Shown here in pieces: positions 53,506-61,855 of a stretch of 64,000 bases of DNA. The position numbers and the translations under genes are program-made. Within the stretch, counting starts at the first letter, position 1. Every line of letters begins with the position of its first letter. Source of the stretch: Streptomyces canus 299MFChir4.1 (GTDB taxonomy: Bacteria > Actinomycetota > Actinomycetes > Streptomycetales > Streptomycetaceae); contig NZ_KB911585.1 of the NCBI RefSeq assembly GCF_000383615.1, positions 220,939 to 284,938 of the forward strand. Direction: 5' to 3'. The notes under the pieces are model-generated. The model saw only the letters and a program-made list of their open reading frames with translations. It was not told where the DNA came from and did not search any database.

Positions 53506-55227
53506 TCAGTCCTCGGCGGGCATGACGCGGGTCACCTTGCCCTTGGGGGTCGCCTCCAGATAGCCGGACTGGCTGTACTCGTTGCTCAGGTAGACGGCCA
53601 TGCCCAGCGGGGTGTCGAAGGTGTCGTTGGGCTGTCTCACCGTCACGTAACGGGTTTGCGGACCGTCGACGTTGAGCTTCTTTTGGGCCTCTTCGAGCAG
53701 CGTGGGCACCTTGCCCCAGTCGAAGCCGCCAAGACGGAAGGGCCGGTCGCCGCCGGACAGGGTGCCCTTGATGATGCCCTTCTCCACGCCCTGCCCCGGA
53801 CGGTAGGTGTAGCTGTCGTACTTGCTGTCGCTGCCGTTGACCATCAGCTCGGCCGACACGTAGCCGTCGTACACGGTGAAGTCGCCGAACCGGTCCCGGC
53901 CGCTCTCCCGCTCCAGCGCCTTGACGGCGGTGCGGATGCCGTCGGCGGTGAGCAGGGTCGTGGTCGTCGTGTCCTTCGACTGCCGGGCCGCCGGGGCCGC
54001 GGTCGGTGAGCCGGTCGATGCCGGGGCCGAGACGGCGGAGGACGAGGCGCCGGTGTCCGCGGTGCCGCCCGAACCGCCCGAGTCCCCTCCGAAGGGCAGC
54101 AGCCACCACAGCAGGACCAGGGCGCCCGCGACCGAGGCCCCCGAGACCCCGAGCAGGACGCCTGGTCCGGACCGGTGCCCACGGCCCGCTCGCACAGGCG
54201 AGGTCACGGGCTGCCCCGGCCCCGCGAAGACGGGCGGCGGCCCGAACCCGGCGGGGGCACCGGCGAGGGGGGCCGTGGGCGGACCGAAGGCCCCCGGGTA
54301 CGAAGGGGCCGCAGCGGCGGACGGCGGGTTCAACGGGTAGGAGGTGGAGGACTGATGCCAAGCGGTCGCCGGACCACCCTGCCCGGACTCGATCACGGCC
54401 AGCTGCCGGTCCAGCACCGCGGACGACGGCCGCGCCGCCGGATCCCGTACGAGCACGCTCATCAGTACGTCGCCGAGGGCACCGGCCCGCACCGGCGGCG
54501 CCACGTCGTCGTTGAGGACCGCGGCGAGGGTGGCGAGGGTGCTGCCGCGGCGCAGCGGGTGGTGGCCCTCCACGGCGGTGTACAGCATCATCGCGAGCGA
54601 CCACAGGTCCGAGGCCGATCCGCCCTCGTGGCCCGAGATCCGCTCCGGTGCCATGAAGTCGGGAGTGCCGATGATGGAGCCGGTGACGGTGAGGCTCGTC
54701 GTCTCGCGGATCGCGGCGATGCCGAAGTCGGTGAGGACGGGGCGCCCGTCGGGCCTCAGCAGGACGTTGGCGGGCTTGACGTCCCGGTGCTGGATGCCGG
54801 CGTCATGCGCGGCGGCCAGCGCGGCCAGCACACCCCGCCCGATCCGTGCCGCCTCGGCCGACGGCATCGGCCCCTGGGCGAGGCGGTCGGCGAGCGAGCC
54901 GCCGCTGACCAACTCCATGACGATCCACGGATAGGTGCCCTCGCCACCGTCGACTATGTGGTGGATCGTGACCACGTTCGGGTGGTCGATCCGGGCCAGG
55001 GCCCGAGCCTCGCGCAGCACCCGCTCGCGCAGCGTTCGCGCGCTGTCGGGGTCGTACTCGGCGAGGTCCCGGTCGGGCGGGCGGACTTCCTTGACCGCGA
55101 CCATCCTGTGCAGCACCAGGTCCCTGGCCCGCCAGACCGTGCCCATCCCGCCGCCGCCGAGACGGGCCTCCAACTCGAAGCGCCCGTCGACGACTCGTCT
55201 GCCGGGGCCCTCGTCTGCCTCACTCAT
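53506..55227 (-). CDS. Membrane-anchored Ser/Thr protein kinase
   Basis: A 573-residue Hanks-type kinase. The glycine loop LGGGGMGTVWRAR (residue ~23), Lys in VAVKEVRP, catalytic IQHRDVKPANVLL, DFGIAAIRE and GTPDFMAPERISG are intact. A Pro/Ala-rich linker and one transmembrane helix (VLLGVSGASVAGALVLLWWL, ~360-380) lead to an extracytoplasmic domain with DFTVYDGYVSAELMVNGSDS and ending VTRVMPAED, a possible sensor. Starts at the ATG at 55227. Convergent with the PP2C gene, which might act on shared targets. Confidence 0.92.
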   Translation of the reverse strand: MSEADEGPGRRVVDGRFELEARLGGGGMGTVWRARDLVLHRMVAVKEVRPPDRDLAEYDPDSARTLRERVLREARALARIDHPNVVTIHHIVDGGEGTYPWIVMELVSGGSLADRLAQGPMPSAEAARIGRGVLAALAAAHDAGIQHRDVKPANVLLRPDGRPVLTDFGIAAIRETTSLTVTGSIIGTPDFMAPERISGHEGGSASDLWSLAMMLYTAVEGHHPLRRGSTLATLAAVLNDDVAPPVRAGALGDVLMSVLVRDPAARPSSAVLDRQLAVIESGQGGPATAWHQSSTSYPLNPPSAAAAPSYPGAFGPPTAPLAGAPAGFGPPPVFAGPGQPVTSPVRAGRGHRSGPGVLLGVSGASVAGALVLLWWLLPFGGDSGGSGGTADTGASSSAVSAPASTGSPTAAPAARQSKDTTTTTLLTADGIRTAVKALERESGRDRFGDFTVYDGYVSAELMVNGSDSKYDSYTYRPGQGVEKGIIKGTLSGGDRPFRLGGFDWGKVPTLLEEAQKKLNVDGPQTRYVTVRQPNDTFDTPLGMAVYLSNEYSQSGYLEATPKGKVTRVMPAED

Positions 55228-55340
55228 GGGCGGGAGCATACGGCGACGCCGTCAGAGCCACCCAGCCCAGGGGGGCGAAGGCCGGCGCCGAGCCGCCGTG
55301 GCCGCGGACACGCGGGTGAACCGGTCCGGCGTACGGGAGT

Positions 55341-55607
55341 TCAGTGGGCCGGGTTGCCCTCGGCCGTCCCCCGCGCCACCGCCGGCTCTCCGGGTGCGAT
55401 CTGGACGCCCTGGGCGGTCGGCTCGGCCGGAGCGGCGGTGCTCTGCGCCGTGCCGTCCTCCTTCATGGCCTTGGCCTCGCTCTTGAGGATGCGCATCGAC
55501 TTGCCGAGCCCGCGGGCGGCCTCGGGCAGCTTCTTCGAGCCGAACAGCAGGATGATCATGATCGCCACGATCAGCAGGTGCCAGGGCTCCAGTCCGTTGC
55601 GCAGCAT
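55341..55607 (-). CDS. tatA: Sec-independent protein translocase TatA
   Basis: An 88-residue protein: a single membrane helix LEPWHLLIVAIMIILL, hinge FGSKKLPEAARGLGKSMRIL and amphipathic helix, then an acidic Pro/Ala-rich tail, the TatA layout. It forms the pore component of twin-arginine export. tatB/tatC are not adjacent, so this may be an additional or separately placed copy. A TTGCGCAA element is located 37 bp upstream. Confidence 0.93.
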   Translation of the reverse strand: MLRNGLEPWHLLIVAIMIILLFGSKKLPEAARGLGKSMRILKSEAKAMKEDGTAQSTAAPAEPTAQGVQIAPGEPAVARGTAEGNPAH

Positions 55608-55632
55608 GTCGTACGTCCCTTCTCCGCGCTCA

Positions 55633-55659
55633 TAGTTGCCAGCTTGCGCAACTGTACAA
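55633..55659 (-). promoter_or_regulatory. TTGCGCAA-type site upstream of tatA
   Basis: On the minus strand AGTTGC-GCAAGCTG-GCAACT forms a perfect 6-bp inverted repeat. TTGCGCAA is at 55644-55651, between a TTGTAC -35-like element (55654-55659) and a TATGAG/AACTAT -10-like region. It fits an operator placed inside the promoter spacer. Confidence 0.6.
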
Positions 55660-55679
55660 CCACGGAGACGGTCCCCGCC

Positions 55680-57386
55680 TCACTCGTCGGAGTCCTTCTT
55701 GTCGGTCGCCGCCGCGTACGCCTGCGCGGGTGTCATCGGGACCCCGTTGAGCGAGACCGTCTTGTAGGGGCTGACCTGGGCGCATTTCTTGGCCTCGTCG
55801 GCGGTCTGGGCGTTGGCGTTGGAGACCGCGGCCTTGGTGTCGGCGGGCGCCGGCGAGGACGAGCCGCCCGGGAACGTGGTACCGCTCGTCCAGTCGCTGC
55901 CGATCACCAGGGCCAGGCCGGTACCCGTGCCCCCCTTGAGGTGCGAGGTGCGCAGTCCGAGCGCCTTGGCGACGGTCTGGGCCTCGGCCTTCTGGCCATT
56001 GCCGTAGGTGAGGATGGTGGTCGTCGCGGGGCTCGGCGCATTGGCGGTGGTCGTGGCGGAGCTGAAGCCCTGGCCGGTGAGCGCGTTCGCGACGACGGAG
56101 GCGCGGCCGGTGATCTCGGTGCCGTTCTCGACGGTCACGGCGATCCGGGAGGCGGGCACCGCCGAGGCCTTGGCGGTCGCGGGGGCCGCCGAGGACTTCT
56201 TGCCGGAGCCGGCGGAAAGGGACTGGTCGTCGGCGATGCTGGAGAAAAGGGCCTTGGCACCCGCGCCCACCACCACCCGGTTGGTGTCGTTCGGGTCGGC
56301 GGCCGTCTGCATCGTGGTGAAGGTCATCCGCTTGGTGGGGACCTTGTTCACGTCGGCGGCGAGCCCGATCAGCTTCTTCACGCTGCCGAGGCCGTCGTCC
56401 ACGGTCAGCGCCTTGGTCGCGGCGTCGGCCAGGTCGTAGACCGCGGTCGGGTCGGTGAGGGTGCCCGCGCTCTTGAACTTCCGGATCATCGCGCTGAGGA
56501 AGATGTGCTGGGAGACCGTACGGCCGAGGTCGCTGCCGTCCCCGAAGCCGTGCCGCGAGCGGACGAACTCCAGGGCCGCCTGGCCCTTGAGGGTGTGGTC
56601 GCCCCTGGAGAGTTTCAGGTGCGAGTAGGTGTCGTACACGTTGTTGTCGACGCACACGGAGACACCGCCGACCGCGTCGGACATCTTGACCACGCCGGAG
56701 AAGTCGAGCTTGACGAAGTGGTCGATGGGGATGCCGGTGAGCTGGTGGATGGTGGCGACCTGGCAGGCGGGGCCGTACCGCAGCGCGCTGTTGACCTGGC
56801 CGTAGTAGCCGGAGGTGGACTCGCCGCTCTCGCCGTCCTTGCAGGCCGGGACGTCGACCATGGTGTCGCGGGGGATGCTCATGACGGTGGCGTTGGAGCG
56901 GTCGGCGGATATGTGCACGACCATCTGCACGTCCGCGTTGCCGTTTCCGGTCTGCACACCGGTCTGGGAGCAGCCGCCGCCCAGCTTGCAGTCCGCCTTG
57001 CTGGTCCGGCCGTCCGAGCCCATGACCAGGATGTTGATGGGGGTACGACCGAAGGCGTCGGCCTTCTCGGAACCGCCCTTGCCGTCGAGCGCGACGCTGT
57101 TGATGTTGCCGTTGAGGTGCTGGTAGAACCACCAGCCGGCGCCGGCCGTGCCCAGGACGAGAAGGGCCAGACATATTCCGACGATCTTCAGCACCCGCCT
57201 GCCGCGCCGCACCGGACGGGCCCGGCGACGTGACCCCTTGCCGCCTTGCGAGCGGGCCGCAGCGCGGGCCGCGGCCCTGCCGCCGGGGCGATGCGCTCCG
57301 TCGGCCTCACCCTCCCGCTGTCCCGGAACCCGGCCGGTGCGGCTGCGTGTGGCCTGACCGCCCGGGCTGTCCCACCGGTCGCTCAT
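55680..57386 (-). CDS. LytR-CpsA-Psr (LCP) family wall-polymer ligase
   Basis: A 568-residue protein. A basic N-terminus and one membrane helix (ICLALLVLGTAGAGWWFYQH, ~73-92) precede the extracytoplasmic LCP domain (ILVMGSDGRTSKAD, VMSIPRDTMVDVP, GVSVCVDNNVYDTYSHL, ALEFVRSRHGFGDGSDLGRT), then a C-terminal LytR_C domain (IAVTVENGTEITGRA and a repeat-like end). LCP enzymes attach teichoic acids or other glycopolymers to peptidoglycan. The start is the ATG at 57386, with GGGAGT upstream. A TTGCGCAA site lies ~114 bp upstream. Confidence 0.92.
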   Translation of the reverse strand: MSDRWDSPGGQATRSRTGRVPGQREGEADGAHRPGGRAAARAAARSQGGKGSRRRARPVRRGRRVLKIVGICLALLVLGTAGAGWWFYQHLNGNINSVALDGKGGSEKADAFGRTPINILVMGSDGRTSKADCKLGGGCSQTGVQTGNGNADVQMVVHISADRSNATVMSIPRDTMVDVPACKDGESGESTSGYYGQVNSALRYGPACQVATIHQLTGIPIDHFVKLDFSGVVKMSDAVGGVSVCVDNNVYDTYSHLKLSRGDHTLKGQAALEFVRSRHGFGDGSDLGRTVSQHIFLSAMIRKFKSAGTLTDPTAVYDLADAATKALTVDDGLGSVKKLIGLAADVNKVPTKRMTFTTMQTAADPNDTNRVVVGAGAKALFSSIADDQSLSAGSGKKSSAAPATAKASAVPASRIAVTVENGTEITGRASVVANALTGQGFSSATTTANAPSPATTTILTYGNGQKAEAQTVAKALGLRTSHLKGGTGTGLALVIGSDWTSGTTFPGGSSSPAPADTKAAVSNANAQTADEAKKCAQVSPYKTVSLNGVPMTPAQAYAAATDKKDSDE

Positions 57387-57716
57387 CTACCACTCCCACG
57401 AAACGGTCGGGCCCCTCAGGCCGGGCCTTGGAGGGGGCGGCCGGGCGTGCGCGGCGGTGTACAGGCAGGCCAAGCGGGAACTTCGCCTAGGTTGCGTAGT
57501 TGCGCAATCTAACAAACCCCTGGCGCGACCAGCACGGACCGCGTCGCATTTCACGGGTGAGAGATCTCATGACCGAACGCGGCAACCTCCGGGACGCCTG
57601 ACCCTCGGGGGGCGAGGTCCCGGTCCTCGGCCGATCCTCCGAGCCGCGGTTCGCCGACGTCCCGACCCCTTCTTGACCTCGTCGAACGAGGAATCGCCCC
57701 CCGGGGGCGCCGGCGC
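57387..57716. other. Intergenic: LCP promoter and ArsR 3' region
   Basis: 330 bp, no gene. It contains the TTGCGCAA site at 57500-57507 for the LCP gene. Close to the ArsR stop, GCCCCCCGGGGGC and GGCGCCGGCGCC form GC-rich palindromes that may end ArsR transcription. Confidence 0.55.
57487..57518 (-). promoter_or_regulatory. TTGCGCAA-type site upstream of the LCP gene
   Basis: On the minus strand TTGTTAGA precedes TTGCGCAA (57500-57507), followed by CTAC-GCAACC-TAGG. The layout matches the tatA site almost base for base in spacing (TTGT-N4-TTGCGCAA-N4-GCAAC). Confidence 0.6.
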
Positions 57717-58073
57717 CTAGAAGCTGCGAGAGCCGGCGTTGTGCGCGACGGCCGGGCCGGTACGGGCGGTCAGCTGGCCGACCATGACGCGGACCACGGT
57801 CACGATGTCAGGGTCGTCGACGTAGTAGATCTGCCGGCGACCTTCACGTCGGGAACGCACGAGCCCGGCGAGTTTCAGTTTCGCCAGGTGCTGGCTGACC
57901 GCGGGCAGCGCGCCGCCGACCCGGTCGGCGAGGTGGGTGACATCGCTCTCGCCCTGGGACAACGCCCACATGATGTGCAGCCGGGCCGAAGAGGCGAGCA
58001 GTCCGAACGCGGCGGCCGCCTCGGTCAGGACCTCGACGGACGGATCCTCGATGCCACCGGCGAGTGTCGCCAC
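57717..58073 (-). CDS. ArsR-family transcriptional regulator
   Basis: A 118-residue winged-helix repressor: AAFGLLASSARLHIMWALSQ, SDVTHLADRVGGALPAVSQH, LAKLKLAGLVRSRREGRRQI and YYVDDPDIVTVVRVM. The DNA-recognition helix is complete. No CxC metal motif is present; His/Asp residues near the C-terminal helix (DDPD) could form an alpha5-type metal site, which is speculation. The ATG at 58073 is annotated. A TTGCGCAA site ~94 bp upstream suggests autoregulation, and identical sites precede three neighbouring genes. Confidence 0.9.
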   Translation of the reverse strand: MATLAGGIEDPSVEVLTEAAAAFGLLASSARLHIMWALSQGESDVTHLADRVGGALPAVSQHLAKLKLAGLVRSRREGRRQIYYVDDPDIVTVVRVMVGQLTARTGPAVAHNAGSRSF

Positions 58074-58154
58074 GATCCCCTCCCACCCCGGTCACCGTCG
58101 ACGCACGTGTGCTGTCTCAGTGTAAGGGGTGGCACCCCGACCACGAGAGGGCTT

Positions 58155-58184
58155 CCAGTTCGCTGGTTGCGCAATGTAATAAGC
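58155..58184 (-). promoter_or_regulatory. TTGCGCAA-type site upstream of arsR
   Basis: Minus strand TTATTACA, TTGCGCAA (58167-58174), CCA, GCGAAC. Same order as the tatA and LCP sites with one base less in the second gap. Confidence 0.6.
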
Positions 58185-58249
58185 GTGTGAAAGAACATCG
58201 ACGACTTGTCATCAGCGACCTGTCAGCCCTGCTCCTCCCTGGCCTCACT

Positions 58250-58276
58250 CCATAAGCTTGCGCAATCAGGCAACCG
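58250..58276 (+). promoter_or_regulatory. TTGCGCAA-type site upstream of the GlsB/YeaQ gene
   Basis: Plus strand CATAAGC, TTGCGCAA (58258-58265), TCAG, GCAACC; about 70 bp before the GTG start at 58333. Oriented towards its gene like the other three. Confidence 0.6.
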
Positions 58277-58332
58277 AAGGGTCGTGGACCGGGCGCACTC
58301 CGCCTGGTGAGGCCCGACTGGAGGACTACACC

Positions 58333-58599
58333 GTGGGCATCATCGGCTGGATCATTCTGGGTCTGCTCGCCGGAGCCATCGCCAAGATCCTGCTGCCCGG
58401 CCGCGACCCTGGCGGCCTGATCGGCACCACCCTCATCGGGGTCGCGGGAGCGTTCGTCGGTGGATGGCTCTCCGCGCGCCTCTTGGACCGCCCGGTGGAG
58501 AGCCACTTCTTCGACCTCTACACCTGGGGCGCCGCGATCGGCGGCTCCCTGGTGCTGCTGATCGGCTACCGCCTGCTGTTCGGCAACTCGCGGAACTGA
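58333..58599 (+). CDS. GlsB/YeaQ/YmgE-family membrane protein
   Basis: An 88-residue protein with three helices: IIGWIILGLLAGAIAKILL, the loop PGRDPGGLIGTTLIGVAGAF with the family's PGxxPGG motif, and AAIGGSLVLLIGYRLLFG. Called transglycosylase-associated in databases; stress-inducible in several bacteria with unknown biochemistry. The GTG at 58333 has GGAGG nine bases upstream and gives the family's normal N-terminus. Divergent from arsR. Confidence 0.88.
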   Translation: MGIIGWIILGLLAGAIAKILLPGRDPGGLIGTTLIGVAGAFVGGWLSARLLDRPVESHFFDLYTWGAAIGGSLVLLIGYRLLFGNSRN

Positions 58600-58948
58600 C
58601 CCGCGGGACGCACCCGCTGCCGTCGCCGGCCGGCGGCAGCGCAGAGGGGGCGGCACGCTCCGTACCGCCTTGCGGGGGCGTGCCACCACCGCTCGGGGAT
58701 CCGCTCCGCGCGGCTCGCCGTGGATGCCCGGCACAGGGCCGCAAGAACGGGAGACCGGCCGCCGCGGCAGCCCCACCTGCGAGGCCGCGACGGCGACAGC
58801 GGGCCGCACCTTTCCGCCAGCGGTGGGAGATCTCGCGCGCCGCGCCCCCTCGGCCACCGAACGCGCGCCAACACCCAGGCGAATCACGCCTGTTCCTCCG
58901 GTCGCAGACCGAACGTGCCGTTACGAGAATCAAACTACTGTCTCCGCC
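58600..58948. other. Intergenic region at the GC-content transition
   Basis: 349 bp without a supported gene. The left part holds the GlsB terminator. From about 58900 the sequence becomes AT-richer and stays so to the window end. No tRNA, att-like repeat or integrase was recognised at the border. Confidence 0.55.
58615..58641 (+). terminator. Hairpin terminator after the GlsB/YeaQ gene
   Basis: CGCTGCCG...CCGG pairs with CCGGCGGCAGCG (12 bp with a three-base bulge and almost no loop), starting 16 bases after the stop codon. Confidence 0.55.
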
Positions 58949-60262
58949 TTAATGCCTGTCAGCGGCTAGGCCAACCGAGGCAGGCGCAGTAGCCGTTGTC
59001 ATGCGTATGGCACCTCGCCGAATGGCTGCCGCCATCAAGAAACCCGCACCCAGGAGAAATGCGGCAGAAATAAACCACCCGATGGCCCCATGTGGCAGAA
59101 TCAATACGGTGACCAGAAACGGACCGAGTACCTGACTCACTCCAATCCCAGTGGCAAATAGGCCCTGATATTGCCCCTGGGCATCCTCTGGCGCGAGTTC
59201 AAAGCTAGCTGCCCAGGATCCTGTTGCATGCAAGATTTCACCGAGCGCGTGCGCAGTGCCGGCCACCAACAGGATACCAATGGTGAGCCATCCTGTCACA
59301 GGCCCCGACAGCCCGAGCAACAAGCATGCTGAGGCCAGGAGAACACCAGCCAGGGAAACGCAGCGGCCCGCATGGCGCAGCGGCCCGAAGCGACGGCCGA
59401 CGGGGACTTGCAGAACAAGGATCACCAACGTATTGAGCAAGAAAAGTACGGCAACGAGCCCGCGCGGCGCATCGGTGTATTCGGACACCCACAGAGGGAT
59501 TCCGACCTCCAGAATGGCATAGTGCAACTGGAGCAATGAGTTGATCAGGACGACGGTCACGTACGAGCGGTCCGCCAACGCAGCCCACCGGCTGACTTTA
59601 TGTGCGTCAGCCACAGGAGGTACTGGGGGTACGCGCATTACCGCGACAGCTCCGCAGAGGAAACAGCCACTGCCGACGACGAGCAGAGTTTCATAAGTCG
59701 CCTGGCGGTCGGAGGCTAGGGCGATGCTCGCCAGTGCGGTACCCACTGCGAACCCCAGGTTGGTCACGGATCGGAGATACGCGCGAGTCACTATACGTTC
59801 ATTTGCCGGAATCAGGTGTGCAATCAGCGTCATGCGCACAGCTGAATCGCCCTGTATCGCGAACGCGAGAAGGCTGGCGGCAACAACGAAAGCGGAATAT
59901 GACTCGGCTTGGGTGTACAGCAGAACTGCAGCCGCCTGACACGCGAGCAGCGCGATGAGCAGTCCACGGGAACCCAGTCGGTCGGACAGTCTGCCGAGCG
60001 GGATTCCCGCAGTGAGACCAATGAGCGCCGCGACGGCAAGCCCAGCACCGACCTGCGAAACCGACAAACCGACGATACGGGTGAAATAGATCGAGCTCAG
60101 CGTCACGACGAGGCCAGTGCCCATCGTGTGCAAGGCAGTGCTGAGAGCTAGCGGTCTCGCCTGCCGCGTGGGGGGTAGCAAGTTTCGCGACAGAGCTTTG
60201 ACTCGGCCTTTTGATTCGACCGTCACTTGAGATTCATTGATCGACGTCGCACTGTTCGTCAC
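58949..60262 (-). CDS. MFS transporter, probable exporter of the ATP-grasp cluster
   Basis: A 437-residue 12-helix transporter: ALHTMGTGLVVTLSSIYFTR, motif A GIPLGRLSDRLGSRGLLIAL, AFAIQGDSAVRMTLIAHL, HALGEILHATGSWAASFELA and FATGIGVSQVLGPF. Codon usage is less GC-biased than in genes to the left. The GTG at 60262 is preferred because GGGAG lies seven bases upstream; an ATG eight codons earlier lacks a ribosome site. It is last in line after two ATP-grasp ligase genes on the same strand, consistent with export of their product or self-resistance. Confidence 0.85.
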   Translation of the reverse strand: MTNSATSINESQVTVESKGRVKALSRNLLPPTRQARPLALSTALHTMGTGLVVTLSSIYFTRIVGLSVSQVGAGLAVAALIGLTAGIPLGRLSDRLGSRGLLIALLACQAAAVLLYTQAESYSAFVVAASLLAFAIQGDSAVRMTLIAHLIPANERIVTRAYLRSVTNLGFAVGTALASIALASDRQATYETLLVVGSGCFLCGAVAVMRVPPVPPVADAHKVSRWAALADRSYVTVVLINSLLQLHYAILEVGIPLWVSEYTDAPRGLVAVLFLLNTLVILVLQVPVGRRFGPLRHAGRCVSLAGVLLASACLLLGLSGPVTGWLTIGILLVAGTAHALGEILHATGSWAASFELAPEDAQGQYQGLFATGIGVSQVLGPFLVTVLILPHGAIGWFISAAFLLGAGFLMAAAIRRGAIRMTTATAPASVGLAADRH

Positions 60263-60356
60263 GCCGATGCTCCCAAGAAGCACCATGAGCTGGTGACGTC
60301 GCCCGTCGCGTGACCCTCGCGCTGCTCGTACTCAACTGCACAGTGAAACACCCCGC

Positions 60357-61679
60357 TCACCTCGCCGCCGACTTGCCGGTTGACTCGGAGGGATGTTTCG
60401 CATGCGCCGCGGGAATTCTGGCACTCGCGGCCACAAATGCGTCGAGAGCATCTCCGGGGATGGCCTGTACCGCGCTGTCCGGCGCATCATCAGTGGACGG
60501 GAGGATCGTGATATCGATCTGCGCAGCCAGCTCACGAGCCAGATCCACCGCCCCAGCCGGTGTACCGCCGAGCGTGATGACATGGCCGACATAGTCACCA
60601 CCCCACCTCAGCCCGAACGACCGCTGGCCCGGAGCAGGTACCTCCACCTCCGATACATCGTTGCGGGCCGCCACCTGTTCGACACCAGTGACGCCGGCGA
60701 TAGTGCCCGCCTGGGCCGTGAGGAACCTGATTGCCGCTGACCTCTGGGCCACGGGCGGACTGCTGAGAGAAACGCCCCGTCCGGCTGCGAGCTCGAAGAC
60801 CAACTGCTCCATGTCGATGCCATGAGCCAGCCTGACCAACTCGTTGATGTGGCCACCGGCCCGGCGGCAATGTGACTCCACGACCTCCGGTCCCGACGAC
60901 GTCAGAATGATCTCGGTGTGCGACGGCCCCCACTTGAGACCCACAAGGTCCAGCAGGCCCTTCACGAGTCGGTGACAAGCTTCCAGCTCATTGGGGGGAA
61001 CGGGTGCGGGCACTGCGTGCCCGATCTCGATGAACTCATCACTGAGCTCTTTCGTCGTGGCAGCGAGCGGGATGTGCCGTCCATCGATAGAGAAAAACTC
61101 GACGGATATCTCGGTCCCGACGAGAAACACCTCAGCCAGCATCTCGGTCAGGCCGGCATCGGCAACCCAGCGCCACGCCGCCTCGGCTTCCGCAGGAGCA
61201 CGCACCAGCCGGACCCCCCAGCTGCCACTCCCCCCTCGAGGCTTGATGATGGTAGGTCCGTGGTTGCTTACGAACCTCGTGAGGTCATCCGCGCAGGTCA
61301 CCATCTCCGACGCGGCGTGGCTGAGACCATGCTTACGCAGCAGGCTTCGGGTGGCGAACTTGTCGTTGAAGATCTCTGCGATCTCGAATGAATTACCCGG
61401 CAATCCAAGTTCTGACGTGAGATGACCGGCGATCATCTGCAATGCTTCGGCATGGCAGACAATATTCGAGAAAGGTGATTCGGAATGCATCTCCCGAACC
61501 ATCTGAACTATCCCAGCCAAGTCGCCGAAATCGACGATTCTTACATCCTGGCAAATCTTGGATGCTCGCTCAGTCAGATCGTCAGTGGCCCTGATGTTTA
61601 CTATGCGGAGCCCAAGCCCCTCAGCCTTCATGAGGAGTCGGCTGGTGCCCCCGAGGACGAGGATTCGGCGCGGTTCCAT
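60357..61679 (-). CDS. ATP-grasp ligase 1 (amino-acid/peptide ligase-like)
   Basis: A 440-residue ATP-grasp enzyme. It has an N-terminal Rossmann-like part (RILVLGGTSRLLMKAEGLGL), DKFATRSLLRKHGL, the ATP-lysine segment GPTIIKPRGGSGSWGVRLVR, then VEFFSIDGRHIPLAATTKEL and WGPSHTEIILTSSGPEVVES. The metal-binding motif reads ESHCRRAGGHINEL; related ligases usually have Asn where Cys stands. Such enzymes join a carboxylate, activated as acyl phosphate, to an amine. Substrates unknown. The ATG at 61679 has AAGGA upstream. Follows ATP-grasp 2 by 176 bp. Confidence 0.87.
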   Translation of the reverse strand: MEPRRILVLGGTSRLLMKAEGLGLRIVNIRATDDLTERASKICQDVRIVDFGDLAGIVQMVREMHSESPFSNIVCHAEALQMIAGHLTSELGLPGNSFEIAEIFNDKFATRSLLRKHGLSHAASEMVTCADDLTRFVSNHGPTIIKPRGGSGSWGVRLVRAPAEAEAAWRWVADAGLTEMLAEVFLVGTEISVEFFSIDGRHIPLAATTKELSDEFIEIGHAVPAPVPPNELEACHRLVKGLLDLVGLKWGPSHTEIILTSSGPEVVESHCRRAGGHINELVRLAHGIDMEQLVFELAAGRGVSLSSPPVAQRSAAIRFLTAQAGTIAGVTGVEQVAARNDVSEVEVPAPGQRSFGLRWGGDYVGHVITLGGTPAGAVDLARELAAQIDITILPSTDDAPDSAVQAIPGDALDAFVAASARIPAAHAKHPSESTGKSAAR

Positions 61680-61855
61680 TGACTCAGTCCTTCATGTCCA
61701 GTCTGATTCAGCCACGGTAATGATCTCCTGGCGATCGACGGCTGGCATCAGCGGCCGTAAGTCGCGTGCAAGCCGGACCCGGTTGCCATGGCGAGCGGCG
61801 CCATGATGCGAGCGCTCGTACCCGCACTGCATTCAGCCGGCGTCCAACCCGATGA

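Noticed and set aside
58850..58980. tRNA or integration site at the GC-content border.
   Set aside because: No cloverleaf-like sequence, direct att repeats or integrase gene could be seen.
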